Assembly (NCBI GenBank): GCA_964445255.1
Contig: CAYUKM010000111.1
Coordinates: 1-9,007, forward strand
Source: SHLQ01 sp964445255
GTDB lineage: Bacteria > Actinomycetota > Acidimicrobiia > Acidimicrobiales > SHLQ01
Length of the DNA: 9,007 nt
Reading direction: 5' to 3'
Below the pieces are notes generated by a model that did no database searches, was not told where the DNA came from, and worked only from the letters and a program-made list of their open reading frames with translations. Shown here in pieces: positions 1 to 5,697 of the stretch. The position numbers and the translations under genes were made by a program. Every line of letters begins with the position of its first letter. The first letter of the stretch is position 1.

Positions 1-51
1 CCGACCCTCTCGGTGTAAACGAGATGCTCTAGCCAGCTGAGCTAAACGCCC
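1..51 (-). tRNA. tRNA-Val (anticodon UAC), 5' part, cut by window edge
   Basis: Read on the minus strand from 51, the sequence folds as the first 51 nt of a tRNA. It has a 7-nt acceptor strand GGGCGTT, the TA linker, a D arm with stem GCTC/GAGC and loop AGCTGGCTA, an anticodon stem TCTCG/CGAGA with loop TTTACAC, variable loop GGGTC and the first bases of the T stem. The loop places TAC at positions 34-36, so it decodes valine GUA codons and wobble relatives. The T arm, 3' acceptor strand and CCA end lie beyond the left edge, so acceptor pairing cannot be checked. The gene lies 40 nt downstream of the Nudix gene on the same strand. Confidence 0.93.
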
Positions 52-61
52 GGGAGAAATG

Positions 62-67
62 AGTGTA
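62..67 (-). promoter_or_regulatory. Possible -10 box of tRNA-Val
   Basis: On the minus strand TACACT (67 to 62) matches TANNNT and ends 10 nt before the tRNA 5' end, which would give a leader of about four nt. No convincing -35 box is seen at 16-18 nt spacing. The tRNA could instead be processed from a transcript reading through the Nudix gene. Confidence 0.35.
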
Positions 68-91
68 GCGCTAAGCGGACCGTTACGTCGC

Positions 92-625
92 CTAGGCGCC
101 GTCGATTCGGTCGTCGAAGTTGATCGCTTCGGTGACGAGTACCTCCGCGCCCGGTTCAGCTCGTGCCTGGCGGAGCAAGATCTTCTCGTAATCGTCGGGA
201 ACGGTGGCTGGGAGTTCGTCGGTTTTGAACCAACCGAGTTCGAGGATCTCTTGAGCCTGGGGTGTGATGGCGTCGGGGTCGGCCCCGGGGGCTGGCACGG
301 CGTCGTAGATGAAATTGATCCGTTGCAGCGTGGTCTCGACGATCACGAGAGGATCGCTGACCAGTTCGATTGCGAGTCCTGTTTCCTCTCGTGTCTCGCG
401 GACGGCGGCGTGTGGTGGCGCTTCGCCGTGGTCTAGTAGTCCGCCGGGAAGTCCCCATCGCCATCGGTAGGAGGCCTTGACGAGAAGGATCCGCCCGTCG
501 TCGCGCTCGATGCGTGCCTGGGAGCCAAGGGTGTAGCTCGGGCTAACGGCACGGACCGCTCGCTGGCGAACGCCTTCGGGCAGTGCCCTGAAGACGCGCA
601 TGACGGGCCGCGGAAAAGAGGTCAC
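92..625 (-). CDS. Nudix hydrolase (177 aa)
   Basis: A Nudix-family pyrophosphohydrolase, which cleaves a nucleoside diphosphate linked to another group using Mg2+ bound by the Nudix helix. The signature GX5EX7REUXEEXGU is complete at residues 62-84: G62, E68, R76-E77, E80-E81, G83, L84. It is preceded by the usual WGLPGG turn (57-62). Residues 1-30 form a basic extension before the beta-strand start, and the domain ends near residue 155. No substrate-specificity motif is recognised, so the substrate (oxidised nucleotide, NDP-sugar, ADP-ribose or other) is open. The start is GTG at 625, chosen because a TATGGT -10 box lies exactly 6 nt upstream, as for other leaderless genes here. An ATG at residue 9 (601) is the alternative and has no Shine-Dalgarno sequence. 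The stop is TAG. No signal peptide is seen, so it is cytoplasmic. Confidence 0.93.
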   Translation of the reverse strand: MTSFPRPVMRVFRALPEGVRQRAVRAVSPSYTLGSQARIERDDGRILLVKASYRWRWGLPGGLLDHGEAPPHAAVRETREETGLAIELVSDPLVIVETTLQRINFIYDAVPAPGADPDAITPQAQEILELGWFKTDELPATVPDDYEKILLRQARAEPGAEVLVTEAINFDDRIDGA

Positions 626-631
626 GCTGTA

Positions 632-637
632 ACCATA
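632..637 (-). promoter_or_regulatory. -10 box for leaderless Nudix transcript
   Basis: TATGGT on the minus strand (637 to 632) is separated by 6 nt (TACAGC) from the GTG at 625, the distance expected if transcription begins at the start codon. No Shine-Dalgarno sequence is present. A weak dyad (CCCCA/TGGGG, about 641-656) lies just upstream and could be a weak end signal for the preceding gene. Confidence 0.5.
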
Positions 638-662
638 GGCCCCAGTGAGATGGGGTCGGGGT

Positions 663-1085
663 CTACAGCAGGATCAAGAGGACGATGCCAGCACCGAGCA
701 TCACTGCGATGACCGCTGCAGCGATCGCTGCGGTGAGCGCACGATGTGGGAATGCGTGCTCGACTTCGTTGATGTTGTGTGTGCTCGCGACGAAGTCGGT
801 TGAGTAGGTCAGACCGACGCGATCGTTCGCCGCAGTACCGTGGGCGGGGAGGTCAATGGCCTCGCCGTTCGCAACTGTGGCGCCGGGCGCGGAATCATCG
901 GGCTGAGGAGCCTGGGGTTTGGCGCTTTCAATGCTTTGCAGGGATTCGTTGCTCCATAGCCCGTCTGCATTACGGGTCCATCCTGGCAATGGGGGAGTTG
1001 ATTCCGGCCATTCCTGGGGTGGTTTCCACTGACCATCAAGGTCCATCCACCACCCAGGGCCCCTACGCATTTCGCTCGTAGACAT
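663..1085 (-). CDS. Small tail-anchored protein with two PGWx4DGxW modules (140 aa)
   Basis: Hypothetical protein. Numbered from the ATG at 1085, the N-terminus carries two copies of a Trp-rich module, PGWWMDLDGQW at 10-20 and PGWTRNADGLW at 34-44, both fitting PGW-x4-DG-x-W. This resembles the short PGWW..DGxWxPPE segment that precedes membrane helices in many actinobacterial proteins, especially of Acidimicrobiia, and is loosely like DUF2510. A Pro/Ala/Ser/Asp-rich linker (about 50-112) follows. One hydrophobic segment (about 116-140) ends at the last residue, so it is probably tail-anchored with the modules in the cytoplasm. The frame stays open back to an ATG at 1145, but the start at 1085 is preferred: it places the module at the N-terminus and has TAACTT 7 nt upstream. 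Function is unknown. Confidence 0.75.
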   Translation of the reverse strand: MSTSEMRRGPGWWMDLDGQWKPPQEWPESTPPLPGWTRNADGLWSNESLQSIESAKPQAPQPDDSAPGATVANGEAIDLPAHGTAANDRVGLTYSTDFVASTHNINEVEHAFPHRALTAAIAAAVIAVMLGAGIVLLILL

Positions 1086-1092
1086 CACCCTA

Positions 1093-1120
1093 AAGTTATT
1101 GGATAAGAGAAAGAAGCCAA
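1093..1120 (-). promoter_or_regulatory. Promoter of the PGWW-module gene
   Basis: On the minus strand TTGGCT (1120 to 1115, four of six matches to TTGACA) and TAACTT (1098 to 1093) are 16 nt apart. The -10 box ends 7 nt before the ATG at 1085, which fits a leaderless mRNA. It suggests the gene is transcribed separately from the nuclease gene upstream on the same strand (69 nt apart). Confidence 0.45.
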
Positions 1121-1154
1121 AAGTCGAGACAAGAGTTGTTTTCATTTCGAAACT

Positions 1155-2129
1155 TCAACCGCCGACGGCTTGGGTGGCCACGAAGGTGCCATTTGGGTCG
1201 GAAAGGAAGGCGGTATCGCCATCGTTGTTCCATACCGGTGGCTCGGGGGAGCACCAGAACAATTCGCCGGGGTCACTGTTGAGTGAGTCGGAGCCGCAGC
1301 CCGTGAAGATGCGAATTCGTTGTCCAGAAGCGATCGCTACGTCGGGAAAGTCGTACCGGTGGCGGGTCGATTCGTCGCGGAGGCTCCAGCCCGAAAGCGA
1401 CGCCTCTGAGTCGCCAACGTTTTCGATCTCTATCCATTCGCCGTTCGGGTTTTCCTGGTCGTTGCCGGGAGCGTTGGCTTCGGCATCCACGATCTCGACC
1501 TCAGCTGCGGTTGGCTCTCCGCAGGCGTCGGGCGCCCACAATCCAATCCGTGCATCGGCTGCTCGGGATTCGGCTTCTTCGAAGTCGTTTGCGAACTCGT
1601 GGTCGCCTTGTGCGCGGGCGACGGCGGCACCCGCTTCGATCAGTGCCAGATTGACGAACTGGTCATCGGCGACAAGGAAGCCGAGTTCTCGGCCGAAATC
1701 GTCGATCTCGGGCGGCCAGGGATGCAGTTGGACTTGGGTTCCGGAGAGGAGATTGCTCAGGACATCGCCAGCCCGGTCGCCGAAGCACTCGTCGCCCTCG
1801 GGAGCGTTGATACCGATCAGGCGGATCTCCAGATCGCCTTCAGTACTTGATGCTCGAACGCTGTCGCCGTCGGAGACGCGGTCGATCGTGATGTCGAGGC
1901 TCGGCCCTGATGGACCGATGGACTGAGCAGCGGTGCCTGCGGGCGCGGGTTGTGTCTCAGCAGGTGCATCTGTTGTTCCTCCCTCTACCTCTGCGCTTGG
2001 GGCCGCTTCAGCTGAAAATCCGCTCGTACACGCTGCTGCGAGGAGGGCGACGGCCACCAACATTGGTGTTCGAAAACGTCGGAACCCCCTGATTCTCCCA
2101 ATGTTGCTGTGCCCGGTGTCTGACGTCAC
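1155..2129 (-). CDS. Secreted thermonuclease-like lipoprotein with lamin-tail domain
   Basis: Probable exported nuclease. Numbered from the GTG at 2129, a basic stretch (RIRGFRRFR, 12-20) and a hydrophobic core lead to lipobox LLAAAC with Cys34, so the mature protein should be lipid-anchored outside the cell. A Thr/Pro/Ala/Glu linker follows. The staphylococcal-nuclease-like (TNase) domain spans about 78-200. It keeps DGD (87-89), the catalytic Arg of IRLIG (R103), E111 of NAPE and R147 of the DxFGR segment. The aspartate of the usual D-x-P-E metal site is N108. A lamin-tail domain (LTD, about 210-320) follows, with EWIEIENVG, LSGWSLRD and WNNDGDTAFL hallmarks. The start is uncertain. The frame is open to a GTG at 2333, but that extension would read through the antisense of the sRNA hairpins. 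An ATG at 2063 would remove the basic n-region. No Shine-Dalgarno or -10 box decides the case. Likely role: extracellular DNA/RNA degradation, perhaps for nutrients. Confidence 0.85.
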   Translation of the reverse strand: MTSDTGHSNIGRIRGFRRFRTPMLVAVALLAAACTSGFSAEAAPSAEVEGGTTDAPAETQPAPAGTAAQSIGPSGPSLDITIDRVSDGDSVRASSTEGDLEIRLIGINAPEGDECFGDRAGDVLSNLLSGTQVQLHPWPPEIDDFGRELGFLVADDQFVNLALIEAGAAVARAQGDHEFANDFEEAESRAADARIGLWAPDACGEPTAAEVEIVDAEANAPGNDQENPNGEWIEIENVGDSEASLSGWSLRDESTRHRYDFPDVAIASGQRIRIFTGCGSDSLNSDPGELFWCSPEPPVWNNDGDTAFLSDPNGTFVATQAVGG

Positions 2130-2163
2130 AAGATTTGCCCCGTCTTTCTGCCCGCGCGGTTCG

Positions 2164-2169
2164 TACAAT
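2164..2169 (+). promoter_or_regulatory. -10 box of the candidate 6C sRNA
   Basis: TACAAT matches TANNNT closely and would start transcription near 2176-2178. From there to the terminator end is about 100 nt, close to the size of known 6C RNAs. No clear -35 hexamer is seen at 16-18 nt. Confidence 0.45.
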
Positions 2170-2179
2170 GTGACGATAC

Positions 2180-2198
2180 GCAATGCGATTCGCATTGC
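2180..2198. repeat. 8-bp inverted repeat at the 5' end of the sRNA
   Basis: GCAATGCG, ATT, CGCATTGC forms a perfect 8-bp dyad with a 3-nt centre. In RNA it would be a 5' stabilising hairpin of the sRNA. In DNA it could be a regulator site just downstream of the start point. It also lies 50-70 nt upstream of the thermonuclease start, so a bound protein could affect both divergent genes. Confidence 0.6.
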
Positions 2199-2237
2199 AC
2201 GCTGTGAATAGTCTTCCCCCAAGATCTCACGGCCTTT

Positions 2238-2274
2238 AAAGAACCCCGTCGAACCCCCCTCGACGGGGTTCTTT
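2238..2274 (+). terminator. Strong hairpin terminator (6C stem-loop 2)
   Basis: AAAGAACCCCGTCGA (2238-2252) pairs perfectly with TCGACGGGGTTCTTT (2260-2274) around a 7-nt loop ACCCCCC. The A-rich start and TTCTTT end make it work as an intrinsic terminator on the plus strand. No protein gene precedes it on that strand, so it must end a non-coding transcript. The dyad is symmetric and could also stop minus-strand transcription. Confidence 0.82.
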
Positions 2275-2360
2275 CGCGTCTGCGCTGCGTCGGTCGGAGT
2301 CACTGAAAAATGAGCGTTTCGGGCCGATTCCACTCATGTTTGGGAACTCTTACGTTCTGA

Positions 2361-2384
2361 CCTGCTCTCGCGCGCGAGAGCAGG
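2361..2384. promoter_or_regulatory. Perfect 24-bp palindrome, probable operator of the PBP operon
   Basis: The half site CCTGCTCTCGCG (2361-2372) is followed directly by its exact reverse complement (2373-2384), with no mismatch. It ends 1 nt before the -10 box TAAATT (2386-2391) of the PBP gene and spans about -37 to -14 from a leaderless start at 2398. That is where a dimeric repressor would block RNA polymerase or an activator would act. It would not be in a leaderless mRNA, so an RNA role is less likely. No regulator gene lies beside it. Confidence 0.6.
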
Positions 2385-2385
2385 C

Positions 2386-2391
2386 TAAATT
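2386..2391 (+). promoter_or_regulatory. -10 box for leaderless PBP transcript
   Basis: TAAATT lies 6 nt (AGGCCG) before the GTG at 2398, the leaderless arrangement seen at other genes here. No -35 box is recognisable, because that region is occupied by the palindrome, which fits a promoter that depends on a regulator. A second TANNNT (TACGTT, 2351-2356) could give a leadered transcript. Confidence 0.5.
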
Positions 2392-2397
2392 AGGCCG

Positions 2398-4950
2398 GTG
2401 CGACTTATTTTGCGTTCCCTCTCCAACCTGGCTCAGCTTGGCGCAGTTTTGGCCCTCGGTGGCTTCGCTCTAGCTTTCACATTGACCGCTCTCGTCCCGT
2501 CGTTCGCCGACATCTGGAGTGCCAAATCGACCGTGTCGGCCGAGGTCGACCTCTCGGTCCTCGAACAGACCACGAAGGTCTTCGACGCGAACGGCCAACT
2601 CATCGCCGAACTCCGTGCCGAGATCGACCGCGAGTACCTGCCGCTCACCGAGATCTCGCCTCGAATCGTCGAAGCCGTTCTGGCGGTGGAGGATGACCGC
2701 TTCTATGAGCACCGCGGCGTCAACGTCGGAGCGATCACTCGTGCTGCGGTGACCAACGTTTCCGCTGGTGGCATCGAGCAGGGTGGTTCGACGATCACCC
2801 AGCAGCTCGTGAAGCTGAGCGTTGTCGGCGACGAGCAGAACCTCGACCGCAAGATCCCCGAGGCCGCCATCGCAATGCGCCTCGAGGAGCAAATGACCAA
2901 GGACGAGATCCTTGAGCGCTATCTGAACGCTGTCTACTTCGGTGGCGGCGCTTACGGCGTACAGGCCGCGGCCGAGCTGTACTTCAACAAGGACGCCGAC
3001 ACCCTTACCTATGGTGAGTCGGCACTTCTTGCCGGTGTGATCTCCAACCCGAGCCTCTATGACCCGGTCTATCGTCCGGACAACGCCTTCGATCGCCGCA
3101 GCGTTGCACTTGGACGCCTCGAGGTCGAAGGGTTCATCGACGCCGAGGAGCGGGCTATCTGGGAAGCCAGCGAGCTTCCTCGCTACCGTCAGATCGAAGC
3201 GAACATCTTCCTCGACACCTACTTCGTTGAAGAGGTCAAGCGTCGCTTGCTTGACGACCCTCGCCTCGGCGAGACCCGCGCTGACCGCGTGAACGCCGTA
3301 TTCCAGGGCGGTTTGGAGATCCACACGACCTTCGACCCAGCAGCTCAGGGCCTGGCTGAGAATGCAGTCGCTCAAGAGCTTCCAGAGAATGAGCTCGGCA
3401 TCATCGCTGGTCTCGTCTCGGTGGAGCCGGGCACGGGCGCCGTGCGAGCGATGGTTGGCGGACCTGGTTTCGATGAGTTCGAGTTCAACGTCACGACCCA
3501 GAACGGCCGTCCGACCGGTTCGTCGTTCAAGACCTTCGCTCTGGCCGCCGCAATCGAGAATGGCGGCCTAATCCCGAGCGACAGCATCAACGCCACGTCG
3601 CCATGCACCTTCGACAACCCTGGCGGCGATCCGCCGGTTTACACCGCAGGTGACTACAACGGCTCACGCCGTTCGGGTTCGTTGACCATCGAGGAGCACA
3701 CGTTGCGCTCCACCAACTGCGGCTACCTGCGCATCAGCCAATTGGTCGGCCTCAACAACGTGGTCGACACCGCTCGTGCTCTTGGTGTCACCAACGAAAT
3801 CTCAGCGGTTCCCGCCTTGCCGCTCGGCGTCTTCGATGTGACGCCGCTGGAAATGGCCAACGCCTACGCCACCATCGCCAACGACGGCGTTCGGGTAGAG
3901 CCATACCTCGTCGAGCGGGTTACCCGCAACGATGGCGAAGACATCGTGTTTGAGCACGATCCAAAGCCATTCCGGGCAATAACCCCGCAGACCGCTCGCC
4001 AAGTTACTTCGGTGTTGGAGAAAAACGTGAGCTGCTCGGCTGGTGCCTGCACCGGTCGACGTGCACAGCTCGATAGTCACCCTGCTGCTGGTAAGACCGG
4101 CACTGGTCAGGACAACTTCGACGCCTGGTTCGTTGGTTACACCCCACAGCTCGCTACCGCAGTGTGGATTGGTAACCAGGACGGCCAGTTCTCGATGCGC
4201 TGGGATCCACGCAATGAGCAGGGCTTCAGCCGAGCTCAGTACGTGCAAGCCTTCGGCGAGTTTGCTGACCCCGGTGTGACCGGTGGTTCATTGCCCGCGA
4301 TCCTGTGGGGTCGCTTCATGAACGACTACATGGCATCGCTACCGGTAGTCCAGTTCGAGGATCCCGAATTTGGTCGCCGCGGTGAACGCCTCCAAGCTGA
4401 CACAAACGAAACAGAGATCGAACAGCCAACCGTCATTCGGATCAGTCCGTGCGGCAACGCATCAGCAGAGGTCGACCAGGACCGCGATGGTGACGTGGAT
4501 TGGTGCCGTGCGACGGTGAACATCTCCGCTTCGAGTGGTTGCCCAGCACTACTCATCGAGCGAGACGGCCGCTGCATCGCAAACGCACGTCCACCAGGTG
4601 CATTCGATCCGCTCGCCACGACCACCACGACCGAAGCCCCTGAGGGCGAAGCCGGCGAGGGCGAAGGCGAAGAGGGTGAAGGCGAAGGCGCTCCTGCTCG
4701 TGAGGTCGGGGATCCCGAAGCTGAGGGCGCCGAGTTGATCGAGACGACTCCGGAACAAACCGAGGAAGCGCCAGAAACCGAAACGACTGACGATCCAGAG
4801 CAAACGGATCCGGCCGTAACGCCGGAGCCCGACAACGCTCCGGAGAACGCTGCTCTCGAACCGCAACAGAGTGTGCCTCCTGCTCCACAGGAGACCGAGA
4901 ACGAAACTGCGGCAGCTCCTGTAGATCCCGAGGCTGACGACGCAACCTGA
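2398..4950 (+). CDS. Bifunctional class A penicillin-binding protein (GT51 transglycosylase / transpeptidase, 850 aa)
   Basis: Polymerises lipid II into glycan strands and cross-links stem peptides at the outer face of the membrane. One signal-anchor helix lies at about 11-35. The GT51 domain (about 60-240) keeps catalytic Glu98 in VEDDRFYEHRG, GGSTITQQLVK (129-139), RKIPEA (151-156) and ILERYLN (171-177). The transpeptidase domain (about 335-640) keeps the nucleophile Ser375 in SSFK, STN (438-440) and KTGTG (566-570). The C-terminus is unusual: residues 685-726 have four Cys (685, 703, 715, 726) around an acidic DQDRDGDVD loop (693-701). A tail of about 110 residues rich in Glu, Pro, Thr and Gly follows from about 741. 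The start is GTG, chosen for the -10 box 6 nt upstream and the immediate n-region; no Shine-Dalgarno is needed. First gene of a probable four-gene operon. A PonA-type name is likely but not assigned. Confidence 0.95.
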   Translation: MRLILRSLSNLAQLGAVLALGGFALAFTLTALVPSFADIWSAKSTVSAEVDLSVLEQTTKVFDANGQLIAELRAEIDREYLPLTEISPRIVEAVLAVEDDRFYEHRGVNVGAITRAAVTNVSAGGIEQGGSTITQQLVKLSVVGDEQNLDRKIPEAAIAMRLEEQMTKDEILERYLNAVYFGGGAYGVQAAAELYFNKDADTLTYGESALLAGVISNPSLYDPVYRPDNAFDRRSVALGRLEVEGFIDAEERAIWEASELPRYRQIEANIFLDTYFVEEVKRRLLDDPRLGETRADRVNAVFQGGLEIHTTFDPAAQGLAENAVAQELPENELGIIAGLVSVEPGTGAVRAMVGGPGFDEFEFNVTTQNGRPTGSSFKTFALAAAIENGGLIPSDSINATSPCTFDNPGGDPPVYTAGDYNGSRRSGSLTIEEHTLRSTNCGYLRISQLVGLNNVVDTARALGVTNEISAVPALPLGVFDVTPLEMANAYATIANDGVRVEPYLVERVTRNDGEDIVFEHDPKPFRAITPQTARQVTSVLEKNVSCSAGACTGRRAQLDSHPAAGKTGTGQDNFDAWFVGYTPQLATAVWIGNQDGQFSMRWDPRNEQGFSRAQYVQAFGEFADPGVTGGSLPAILWGRFMNDYMASLPVVQFEDPEFGRRGERLQADTNETEIEQPTVIRISPCGNASAEVDQDRDGDVDWCRATVNISASSGCPALLIERDGRCIANARPPGAFDPLATTTTTEAPEGEAGEGEGEEGEGEGAPAREVGDPEAEGAELIETTPEQTEEAPETETTDDPEQTDPAVTPEPDNAPENAALEPQQSVPPAPQETENETAAAPVDPEADDAT
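4642..4689 (+). repeat. Short in-frame GGCGAA repeats in the PBP tail
   Basis: Imperfect hexamer repeats of the GGCGAA type encode a Gly-Glu run (about residues 749-764) within the acidic tail. Such tracts change length easily by slippage, so tail length may differ between strains. The tail is probably a disordered spacer through the wall. Confidence 0.6.
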
Positions 4951-4962
4951 TCCGAGTAGCCT

Positions 4963-4967
4963 CGGGA
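4963..4967 (+). promoter_or_regulatory. Ribosome binding site of the zinc-ribbon gene
   Basis: GGGAG begins about 9 nt before the ATG at 4972, in the 21-nt gap after the PBP stop. A small dyad CCGAG/CTCGG (4952-4956 and 4961-4965) overlaps it, so a local hairpin could reduce initiation. A clear Shine-Dalgarno here, unlike at the PBP, marks an internal operon gene. Confidence 0.55.
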
Positions 4968-4971
4968 GATC

Positions 4972-5691
4972 ATGGGTGATGTAGCAGGTCTTCTTGAGGT
5001 GCAACGGCTCGACAACGAGCTGGATCAGCTGCGGTATCGCCACGAGAATTTGCCCGAACGGGCACTGATTGTCCACGCTGACGCGGAGTTGGAGAAGCTG
5101 GCGAAGGCCCGTGCCCAGACCGATGCGCAGCGCGACGAGTTACGCAAGCGTCAACGCGAGCTTGAGACCGAAGCGAGCGACGTGGAAGCTAAGGCGACTT
5201 CGCTTGAGGCCAAGCTCTATGACGGTTCGGTCACCAGCCCGAAGGAGGCTTCGGCTCTTGGCGATGAGATCGCCGGGCTGAAGCAGCGCCAGTCAGGTCT
5301 CGAAGATCAATCGATTGAGCTTCTGGTAGAGATGGAGCCGCTGGACGAACAACTGGTGCGGGCTGAGGCGATCGAGGGAGAGATCCAAGCCAAGCGGACG
5401 GCGAACCAAGAAGCGTTGGACACCGCTGCGGGTCAACTCGACGACGAGATAGCCCGAGCCGAGCAGCAGCGAGCCGACGCCGCCAGCGGAGTTCCCGATG
5501 AGCACCTGGAGCACTACCGCAAGCTCCGGATCACCTATGGCCCTGACGCAATCGTCGAGTTTGACCCGGCACACAACGGCGGTTGCCCGGTAGCGATGTC
5601 GGCAGTGGAGCTCGACCGGTGGAAGCGCCTTCCCGTCGGCGCGGTCGAGCCGTGCGTCGATTGCGGTCGCCTAGTACTCAAGCTGAGCTAG
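4972..5691 (+). CDS. CT398-like coiled-coil protein with C-terminal zinc-ribbon motif (239 aa)
   Basis: Most of the protein (about 5-175) is a charged coiled coil rich in Glu, Lys, Arg and Gln heptads. Residues 83-100, around DGSVTSPKEASAL, resemble the conserved hinge of the CT398/YbgI-adjacent zinc-ribbon family (COG1579, zf-RING_7). The C-terminal ribbon has CVDCGRLV (Cys228, Cys231), but the first knuckle is C205-P-V-A208, so one of the four usual zinc ligands is absent. The family is widespread in bacteria and has no firmly established function; a nucleic-acid or protein-scaffold role has been suggested. In other actinobacteria its gene often lies beside Nif3-like and RNase H genes. Here it follows the PBP by 21 nt. 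The start is ATG with a GGGAG site. No signal or membrane segment is seen, so it is cytoplasmic. Confidence 0.85.
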   Translation: MGDVAGLLEVQRLDNELDQLRYRHENLPERALIVHADAELEKLAKARAQTDAQRDELRKRQRELETEASDVEAKATSLEAKLYDGSVTSPKEASALGDEIAGLKQRQSGLEDQSIELLVEMEPLDEQLVRAEAIEGEIQAKRTANQEALDTAAGQLDDEIARAEQQRADAASGVPDEHLEHYRKLRITYGPDAIVEFDPAHNGGCPVAMSAVELDRWKRLPVGAVEPCVDCGRLVLKLS

Positions 5692-5697
5692 CCGCAC

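Larger units (their letters stand above)
2176..2277 (+). ncRNA. Candidate 6C small RNA
   Basis: This non-coding stretch has the defining architecture of the actinobacterial 6C RNA family: two stem-loops each exposing a run of cytosines. Stem-loop 1 (2200-2233) has an outer stem GCTGTGA/TCACGGC (one G-U pair), an ATAG/TC internal loop and an inner stem TCTT/AAGA closing a CCCCC loop. Stem-loop 2 (2238-2274) has a perfect 15-bp stem with loop ACCCCCC and serves as terminator. A TACAAT box upstream sets the 5' end, and an extra 8-bp hairpin (2180-2198) begins the RNA. 6C RNAs act in trans by pairing their C-rich loops with G-rich mRNA sites, without a known chaperone. The gene is divergent from the thermonuclease gene. 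Seen: structure and C loops. Inferred: family membership, not checked against a covariance model. Loop 1 has five cytosines, not six. Confidence 0.62.

Noticed and set aside
639..658. CCCCA/TGGGG hairpin as terminator of the PGWW-module gene
   Set aside because: Short stem, A-C mismatch at the base in the minus-strand RNA and no T tract; at best a weak signal.
1099..1926. 275-codon plus-strand open frame
   Set aside because: Antisense to the thermonuclease-LTD gene. Its product is Ser/Arg/Pro-rich with no domain, while the opposite frame has clear TNase and LTD motifs.
2130..2333. N-terminal extension of the thermonuclease frame to a GTG at 2333
   Set aside because: It would place 68 residues without domain character before the basic n-region and run antisense through the terminator and sRNA hairpins.
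2470..3375. 301-codon minus-strand open frame
   Set aside because: Shadow of the PBP GT51 region; no family features, and the plus frame has complete catalytic motifs.
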